From JBMNNU01 sp050942695 (GTDB lineage Bacteria > Chloroflexota > UBA6077), in assembly GCA_050942695.1 (NCBI GenBank), contig JBMNNU010000099.1:1-11018 (forward strand): 11,018 nucleotides of DNA. The letters are read 5' to 3'. A model generated the notes under the pieces. That model was not told the DNA's origin. It did no database searches and saw only the letters and a program-made list of their open reading frames with translations. The position numbers and the translations under genes were made by a program. How positions within the stretch are numbered: the stretch's first letter is position 1; each line of letters starts with the position of its first letter. Below, piece by piece: positions 6,964 to 11,018 of the stretch.

Positions 6964-8247
6964 TCACGGGACGTATTTTTTAATTACCAGGCAGGCGTTC
7001 TGGCCGCCAAAGCCAAACGAATTCTTGAGAGCGATCTGGATTTCCGCATTTCTACCTGCATTGGGAACGTAGTCCAGGTCGCACTCTGGATCTGGCTCCT
7101 CGAGATTGATCGTCGGGTGGATGTATCCATCTCGTATGGAGAGTATAGTCGCGACCGACTCGATAGCGCCAGCAGCCCCCAGCAGGTGGCCCACCATAGA
7201 TTTGGTGGAGCTTATGGGGATCTTGTAGGCATTCTCCCCAAAAACCTGCTTGATCGCCTTCGTCTCCGTTGCGTCGTTCAACGGGGTCGACGTGCCGTGA
7301 GCGTTGATATAATCCACCTCTTCGGGTTTTACGCCGGCGTTCTTCAGAGCGGCCTGAATCGCTCGGGCTGCCCCTCCTCCCTCAGGGTCGGGTGCTACCA
7401 TGTGATATGCGTCCGACGTTACTCCGAACCCCGCAAGCTCCGCGTAGATGTGACATCCTCTTGCCAGCGCCTGCTCCAACGACTCGATAACCAATACGGC
7501 GGCGCCTTCGCCGGGTACGAACCCGTCGCGCTTGGCATCGAAAGGCCGGCTCGCATGCTTCGGATCGTCGTTGCGAGTCGATAGGGCGCGGCAAGCGCAG
7601 AACCCCGCCAACCCTAGAGCGCAGATGGAAGCATCGCTCCCGCCTACCAGCATTACGTCCGCATCGCCGCGCCGAATCACCTCAAGCCCTTCCCCTATAG
7701 CTTGGGTTCCGGCAGCACAAGCGGTTACTGTAGTTGAATTATACCCTCTCGCGCCGAAAATGCGACTGATCTGGGCGGCGGCCATATTGGGCAGCATAGA
7801 TGGGATGAAGAAAGGGCTAACCCTGTTAGGGCCTTTCTGAAGAAGCACCATGTGCTCGTCGGTCAGCACTCCCATGCTGCCGATGCCAGTGCCCATGAAG
7901 ACTCCTACCCGGTCGCTATTGGCTTTATCGATAGATAGCTCTGCGTCTTCTAAGGCCATCCTCGCAGCCGCGACGGCGAATTGGCTGAAACGAGCCATTC
8001 GCCGGGCTTCCTTGCTATCCATCCAATCCGATGCTTTGAAGTCCCTCACCTCTCCAGCCAATTGAGAAGGGAAGAGGCTGGGGTCGAAGTGGGTGATCCT
8101 ATCGATGTTTGTTTTGCCCTCTTTCAGCGCCCGCCAGAAGGCTTCAGCCCCGAGACCTAGGGAGCTTACGACCCCCATCCCGGTGACCACTACTCGCCGC
8201 AGCTTCCTGATCGGCTGCGATTGTTGAACAGGAAGAGCGTCGTTCAC
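6964..8247 (-). CDS. fabF: Beta-ketoacyl-ACP synthase II
   Basis: Cytoplasmic condensing enzyme of type II fatty acid synthesis: it joins acyl-ACP to malonyl-ACP, releasing CO2 and giving 3-ketoacyl-ACP. The GTG at 8247 is chosen because GGAGG lies 5 nt upstream; the in-frame TTG at 8259 overlaps that SD. This gives 427 residues, against the usual 410-415, with a short N-terminal tail before RRVVVTGMGVVSSLG. The Cys-His-His triad is complete: C177 in TACAAGTQ, H317 in NAHGTSTPLND and H354 in KSMVGHLLGAAGA, with the supporting lysine K349 and the C-terminal GFGG gating motif near 412-415. The CHH triad separates it from FabH (Cys-His-Asn). It follows plsX by 110 bp and probably shares its promoter. 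No fabD, fabG or acpP lies between or after, so its partner genes must be elsewhere. Confidence 0.97.
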   Translation of the reverse strand: MNDALPVQQSQPIRKLRRVVVTGMGVVSSLGLGAEAFWRALKEGKTNIDRITHFDPSLFPSQLAGEVRDFKASDWMDSKEARRMARFSQFAVAAARMALEDAELSIDKANSDRVGVFMGTGIGSMGVLTDEHMVLLQKGPNRVSPFFIPSMLPNMAAAQISRIFGARGYNSTTVTACAAGTQAIGEGLEVIRRGDADVMLVGGSDASICALGLAGFCACRALSTRNDDPKHASRPFDAKRDGFVPGEGAAVLVIESLEQALARGCHIYAELAGFGVTSDAYHMVAPDPEGGGAARAIQAALKNAGVKPEEVDYINAHGTSTPLNDATETKAIKQVFGENAYKIPISSTKSMVGHLLGAAGAIESVATILSIRDGYIHPTINLEEPDPECDLDYVPNAGRNAEIQIALKNSFGFGGQNACLVIKKYVP

Positions 8248-8276
8248 TGCATCCTCCAAACTTCTGTTGGTGCTGA

Positions 8277-8358
8277 GTCCTGCGTCCTGAGTGCTATGTT
8301 GGTAACGGCTATGGGTTCTTCTAGCCTTGAAGCCCGCTTAATACTCAGGGCTCAGGAC
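8277..8358. repeat. Imperfect inverted repeat between plsX and fabF
   Basis: Arms 8277-8292 and 8343-8358 match at 14 of 16 positions, or 15 if G-U pairing is allowed, and enclose 50 bp. The arms are built from CCTGAG/CTCAGG units, and the left one sits in a longer run of such units (about 8271-8292). A smaller nested GGCTA/TAGCC hairpin lies in the loop. The right arm touches the plsX stop codon. It could be a dispersed repeat or an RNA structure in the plsX-fabF message; no T-tract marks it as a terminator. Confidence 0.55.
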
Positions 8359-9365
8359 TATCTCGAACCAGCCACGCCGGAAGCTATGGTCTGCACTAGT
8401 TCGTGATCTACCGCCTGTTTGGCTACGCGAACGGCATTTTTGATGGCCAGGGCGTTAGATCTGCCATGGGCTATGATGACAACGCCGTTCACCCCCAAAA
8501 GGGGCGCGCCGCCATACTCAGCGTAGTCCAGCCGCTTTTTTACTTTACGAAAAGCCGGTTTCAGCGCCAGGGCAGCCAGCTTGTTGGCGAAGCTAGAGGT
8601 CAACTCCTCCTTCAGGACGTCGAACAGGGAGGAAGCTATCCCCTCGCTGAGCTTGATCAGCACGTTGCCGGTGAAACCGTCGCACACCACCACGTCGGCC
8701 AGTCCGCAGGGCACATCTTTGCCCTCGATGTTGCCGACAAAGTTCACGGGGGCTGCCTTCAACAGCGGGAACACGTTCTGCACCAGTTGGTTGCCTTTGG
8801 TTTCCTCCTCACCGTTGCTTAACAGGCCTACTCGAGGTTTGGAAACGCCGAATACCCGTTCCATGTAGGCGCTGCCCATGATAGCGAACTGTACCAGGTA
8901 GTCGGGTTTACAGTCGGCGTTAGCCCCAATATCCAAGATGAAACATATCCCATTGCTCGTTGGGTACACCGAGCCGATGGCAGGTCTCTCGATCCCCGGG
9001 ACCCTGCCCAACCCAAAAAGGGCGTGGGCCATAACGGCGCCGCTGTTGCCCGCAGATACGAACGCCGAAGCCTTGCCCTCCTTTACCAGTGCGGTCCCCA
9101 CTGCAATGGAAGACCGGCGCTTCCGGCGAAGAGCGCTCGATGCGTGTTCTTCCATGTCCACGACATCCTCGGCCTGGACGATCGGGAGGCTCAACCCGGA
9201 GGTGTCCTGTTTCGCTAACTCCTCTTTTACCTTCTCGGCTTGACCGACCAGGATTACCTCCACCCCGAGGTCCCTAGCAGCGATGACCGCCCCTTCCACG
9301 ACGACGGCGGGGGCGTGATCTCCTCCCATTGCGTCTACGGCTATCCGCACAGCGGTTTGCGACAA
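8358..9365 (-). CDS. plsX: Phosphate acyltransferase PlsX
   Basis: Peripheral membrane or cytosolic enzyme that converts acyl-ACP and phosphate to acyl-phosphate, which PlsY uses to start phospholipid synthesis. It has 335 residues, normal for the family (about 330-355), and looks complete. The N-terminal signature AVDAMGGDHAP (residues 9-19) is decisive. Further hallmarks are DIGANADCKPDYLVQFA near 144-160, SNGEEETKGN near 183-192 and VVVCDGFTGNVLIKLSEG near 225-242. The start is TTG 9365, supported by GAGGAG 9 nt upstream at 9375-9380. It is followed by fabF, and in many bacteria plsX opens a fab operon behind rpmF; here an fmdB-like gene lies upstream instead, separated by hairpins and a fresh promoter. 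Confidence 0.97.
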   Translation of the reverse strand: MSQTAVRIAVDAMGGDHAPAVVVEGAVIAARDLGVEVILVGQAEKVKEELAKQDTSGLSLPIVQAEDVVDMEEHASSALRRKRRSSIAVGTALVKEGKASAFVSAGNSGAVMAHALFGLGRVPGIERPAIGSVYPTSNGICFILDIGANADCKPDYLVQFAIMGSAYMERVFGVSKPRVGLLSNGEEETKGNQLVQNVFPLLKAAPVNFVGNIEGKDVPCGLADVVVCDGFTGNVLIKLSEGIASSLFDVLKEELTSSFANKLAALALKPAFRKVKKRLDYAEYGGAPLLGVNGVVIIAHGRSNALAIKNAVRVAKQAVDHELVQTIASGVAGSR

Positions 9366-9459
9366 TTGTGTGTTCTCCTCAGCAACCTGTGAGATGACTC
9401 GTACTCAACCCCGGCGATCCTGCTACCTGCTTTCTCGCTTCGTTTCTCAGCGTTTAAGT

Positions 9460-9489
9460 AGTATATCCTGGGGCGCGGCGGGACGCCAA
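9460..9489 (-). promoter_or_regulatory. Sigma-70-type promoter candidate for plsX-fabF
   Basis: On the minus strand TTGGCG (9484-9489) is followed after 18 bp by TATACT (9460-9465), upstream of plsX and downstream of the tandem hairpins. Transcription would start near 9453, giving a leader of about 88 nt. The -35 is weak, so confidence is moderate. Confidence 0.5.
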
Positions 9490-9501
9490 TAGCATAAAGC
9501 T

Positions 9502-9530
9502 AGAAGGGGTGCCATTGCGGCACCCCTTCT
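9502..9530. terminator. Strong 12-bp hairpin between fmdB-like gene and plsX
   Basis: AGAAGGGGTGCC (9502-9513) and its exact complement (9519-9530) enclose a 5-nt loop. On the minus strand it is followed by AGCTTTATG rather than a clean T-tract, so it may be a factor-aided or weak terminator, or an RNA-stabilising 3' structure. It separates the fmdB-like gene from the plsX promoter. Confidence 0.55.
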
Positions 9531-9543
9531 TTGAAGCTGTCCT

Positions 9544-9560
9544 GAAAGCCGACGGCTTTC
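9544..9560. terminator. Short hairpin 12 nt after the fmdB-like stop
   Basis: GAAAGCC and GGCTTTC form a perfect 7-bp stem with a GAC loop (8 bp if the flanking G-C pair is counted). It lies just past the stop codon and 13 bp from the larger 12-bp hairpin; the pair may act together as a transcript end. Confidence 0.45.
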
Positions 9561-9571
9561 TGCTAGATCCC

Positions 9572-9778
9572 TCAACCACCGCTCGAGGGGGCGCAACTGG
9601 GTGCGCTGCTGAAAGAACCCCCCGCGGATCCCGTGTTTATCCCGAAGACCGATAGCTGCCGCTCTACCTTTTCGGTATCGCACTTGGGGCAGCGGACCTC
9701 CGCCGCACCGGAACTGGTGCGGACTAGCTTCTCGAACCTTTCCCCGCACATTGAGCATCGATATTCGTAAATCGGCAC
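9572..9778 (-). CDS. FmdB-family zinc-ribbon protein
   Basis: A small protein of 68 residues, MPIYEYRC onward, typical of the FmdB/CxxC_CxxC_SSSS regulatory-protein family. The role is not well defined; family members have been proposed as regulators. Two CxxC knuckles (C8/C11 and C30/C33) should bind one Zn2+. A Gly/Ser-rich tail with a further Cys (C62) matches the low-complexity end common in the family. The start GTG 9778 is chosen because GGAGG is 6 nt upstream and the protein then begins at the conserved MPIYEY; the ATG at 9784 sits directly against the SD, and a longer in-frame extension to 9862 would read through the promoter. It has its own promoter and is followed by two hairpins, so it is probably a single-gene unit. 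Confidence 0.9.
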   Translation of the reverse strand: MPIYEYRCSMCGERFEKLVRTSSGAAEVRCPKCDTEKVERQLSVFGINTGSAGGSFSSAPSCAPSSGG

Positions 9779-9815
9779 TTGCATCCTCCAGCAGCTCGGA
9801 AGCGAGATTGCACCA

Positions 9816-9844
9816 AATATACCTATGGGGGGTATTTTTGTCAA
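9816..9844 (-). promoter_or_regulatory. Strong promoter for the fmdB-like gene
   Basis: Minus strand TTGACA (9839-9844), 17-bp spacer, TATATT (9816-9821). Transcription would start near 9809, about 30 nt before the GTG start. The -35 lies about 20 bp beyond the terminator stem of the upstream RNA, so the two units appear cleanly separated. Confidence 0.75.
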
Positions 9845-9856
9845 TAGTCTGTGGAA

Positions 9857-10070
9857 CGACAAAGGCGAGGGCTAAGTCATATAAAGCCCCCGCCTCTAAT
9901 CGTGAGCCCTGCTCTGATATGTGAGCCGGGATCTGGCCAGGTTGCCCCCTGGATGGGAATAAAGCGTTAGGAGCTACCCAACCGCACTCGGTTTTACCTC
10001 GCCACTCCGTTGTTCACGGTATCCCATTCGGCGTCTCACGACGCCCAGCCTCGCTACCTAACCTTTATCC
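9857..10070 (-). ncRNA. Candidate structured small RNA of unknown family (about 214 nt)
   Basis: No protein frame explains this gap. A near-consensus promoter predicts a first nucleotide at 10068-10070, exactly where a long terminal stem opens. The 5' arm (10053-10070) pairs with 9956-9974: segments of 3, 5, 6 and 3 bp, 17 in all, with three single-base bulges. Inside are three hairpins: 10030-10045 (6 bp, GUGA tetraloop), 10007-10019 (4 bp) and 9980-9993 (5 bp), joined by purine-rich strands. The 3' part adds hairpins at 9937-9952 and 9907-9930 and ends in an intrinsic terminator. I looked for 6S, RNase P, tmRNA, SRP, T-box and common riboswitch signatures and found none. It could instead be a leader controlling the fmdB-like gene, but that gene has its own promoter past the terminator. 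Boundaries are inferred. Confidence 0.7.
9863..9895 (-). terminator. Intrinsic terminator of the candidate small RNA
   Basis: An 11-bp GC-rich stem (9885-9895 with 9863-9873, one G-U pair) closes an 11-nt loop. On the minus strand it is followed by TTTGTCGTT, a modest U-rich tail. It immediately precedes the fmdB-like promoter. Confidence 0.75.
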
Positions 10071-10075
10071 GCAAT

Positions 10076-10104
10076 AGTATAACTATCACAGGGATTTATG
10101 TCAA
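10076..10104 (-). promoter_or_regulatory. Near-consensus promoter of the candidate small RNA
   Basis: Minus strand TTGACA (10099-10104), 17-bp spacer, TATACT (10076-10081): 11 of 12 consensus bases at ideal spacing. Long A-tracts lie further upstream (about 10125-10146), reminiscent of an UP element though somewhat far. A promoter this good, pointing at a non-coding stretch, argues for an abundant RNA. Confidence 0.8.
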
Positions 10105-10154
10105 TGGTTCTAGATACTCAATTATCACCTTTTTTTCCCATTTTTCTGGCGCTT

Positions 10155-11018
10155 TTACCAATCCAGCGGCAACTCCAGTTCGCTCAATACTCTCTCTCCA
10201 AGCCCGGCCAACTGCACTCGGAATTGCCGGTACGGGGTATTCGTACCAATCAGTACCCCTTCCCTATCGTTTTCAGGATAGTACTCCATTTCGGCTCCTT
10301 GAAACCTCTGGGTCCAACGCCCGTTCCTAAACTTCGGCTCCTCCTTGGGATATCCGAAGGTGTCCACCCCCCCATACCTGTCGAAGAACTCCTTAAAGTA
10401 TATAGGGGTGCCGTCGGGCGCATAATTGCTCACATAGTGGCCCAAGCCCAGCCCCGGCTCGTCGGGGAAGTAAGCCACCTCACCCTTTGGGCGATTGTTG
10501 GGATCATCCGGGTTCACCGCCGGTTCGTTGCTCTCAGGGTACAGGATGTTACCGAGCAGCTTGCGCTGGATCCGATACTCGGGTGGGTTGTTGGGGTGCC
10601 ATTCCAGCACCATGTTCTGGAAGTACTGGACTATCTGCCCTCTCTGCATCGGGTCCTCGCGCACCGTCCCCAGGGGGTGCCCCAGCACATCCGCGCCTCC
10701 TCGAGCCTGGTAGTAACGCAACCATTCACCCGAGACCGTATAGCCCGTCTCCGGAGAAACCCATGCAAAGTTGGGGTCTACCCCTGGTGCCGACCAATCC
10801 TGGCTGGGCGCGGTCCGGTTTCCGGTAACCAGTTTCTTATTCTCCACGAGCAGCAGCGGGCTGCCGCCGATGTGGAACTGGTCTGGAGCGCCTACGACAG
10901 TGTTGGCTGTAGCTCCTTCCAGGTCCACAAAGAACTTACCGTCCTTGGAAGCTATCTGGTGTTCGTGTCCATACTTGTCCACCAGCAGGGCAACTGTGAC
11001 TCTGGCCGGCAGCTCTAC
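10155..11018 (-). CDS. C-terminal part of a large, probably secreted glycosidase-like protein
   Basis: 287 residues are visible, open at the right edge, so the true start is outside; a GTG at 10982 is internal. The first part (VTVALLVDKYG, then VDLEGATANT and FHIGGSPLLLVE, to about residue 59) looks like the closing beta-sandwich of large chloroflexal glycoside-hydrolase-like proteins; this is from memory and the catalytic domain is not visible. Two related modules follow, one near 90-155 (YYQARGGADVLGHPLG, VQYFQNMVLEWHP) and one near 210-270 (FFDRYGGVDTFGYPKEEP, QRFQGAEMEYYP). Both share GGxxxxGxP and a QxFQ-x-E-x-x-P tail, a pattern I associate with repeated surface or peptidoglycan-binding modules such as LGFP-like repeats. 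It ends LPLDW with TAA at 10155. No hairpin terminator follows. The enzymatic class is a guess. Confidence 0.7.
   Translation of the reverse strand, partial: VELPARVTVALLVDKYGHEHQIASKDGKFFVDLEGATANTVVGAPDQFHIGGSPLLLVENKKLVTGNRTAPSQDWSAPGVDPNFAWVSPETGYTVSGEWLRYYQARGGADVLGHPLGTVREDPMQRGQIVQYFQNMVLEWHPNNPPEYRIQRKLLGNILYPESNEPAVNPDDPNNRPKGEVAYFPDEPGLGLGHYVSNYAPDGTPIYFKEFFDRYGGVDTFGYPKEEPKFRNGRWTQRFQGAEMEYYPENDREGVLIGTNTPYRQFRVQLAGLGERVLSELELPLDW

Noticed and set aside
6775..7584. A long plus-strand open frame (269 codons) across the start of the repeat gap and antisense to fabF
   Set aside because: It is opposite an unmistakable fabF, resembles no protein I know, and its first part is repeat DNA.
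9956..10070. The closed-stem RNA as 6S RNA, SRP RNA, RNase P RNA or a cobalamin/TPP-type riboswitch
   Set aside because: The multi-hairpin junction does not give the 6S rod-and-bubble shape, and the conserved sequence cores of the other families were not found; a covariance search is needed to be sure.

Overview
The window reads like a chromosomal segment of a Chloroflexota-type bacterium. The evidence is indirect: moderately high GC, many TTG and GTG start codons, a secreted subtilase with tandem WYxxEGST-type repeats, and a cell-surface protein with GGxxxxGYP-type modules that I associate with that phylum. No rRNA or other marker is present to confirm it. Every gene I can support lies on the minus strand, so transcription runs from right (11018) to left (1).

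In transcription order: (1) the C-terminal part of a large, probably secreted protein that enters from the right edge (10155-11018). (2) A 376-bp gap holding what looks like a free-standing structured small RNA gene (about 9857-10070). It has a near-consensus promoter, a closed 17-bp terminal stem starting at the predicted first nucleotide, and its own intrinsic terminator. I cannot place it in any RNA family I know, and it is the most interesting item here. (3) A small FmdB-type zinc-ribbon gene with its own promoter. (4) Two tandem hairpins, then a promoter and the lipid genes plsX and fabF. PlsX turns acyl-ACP into acyl-phosphate for phospholipid synthesis, and FabF elongates acyl-ACP. The genes that often sit between them (fabH, fabD, fabG, acpP) are absent, and a long imperfect inverted repeat lies in the gap. 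(5) A 222-bp gap filled with CCCTCTCC-type hairpin repeats. (6) A compact set of three genes: a two-TM protein with a degenerate NERD-like domain, a PaaI/hotdog thioesterase, and the secreted subtilisin-family protease. Their spacing implies co-transcription and translational coupling. (7) A 176-bp gap with an extended -10 promoter, then a SERCA-like P-type Ca2+ ATPase whose last residues run off the left edge.

Functionally this is mostly housekeeping: envelope lipid synthesis, ion homeostasis and secreted proteins. I see no mobile element, CRISPR array, tRNA, rRNA or defence cassette. The unexplained structure is in the intergenic DNA: the candidate small RNA, the repeat-rich leader before the NERD-like gene (including a hairpin that buries its ribosome binding site), and the plsX-fabF inverted repeat.
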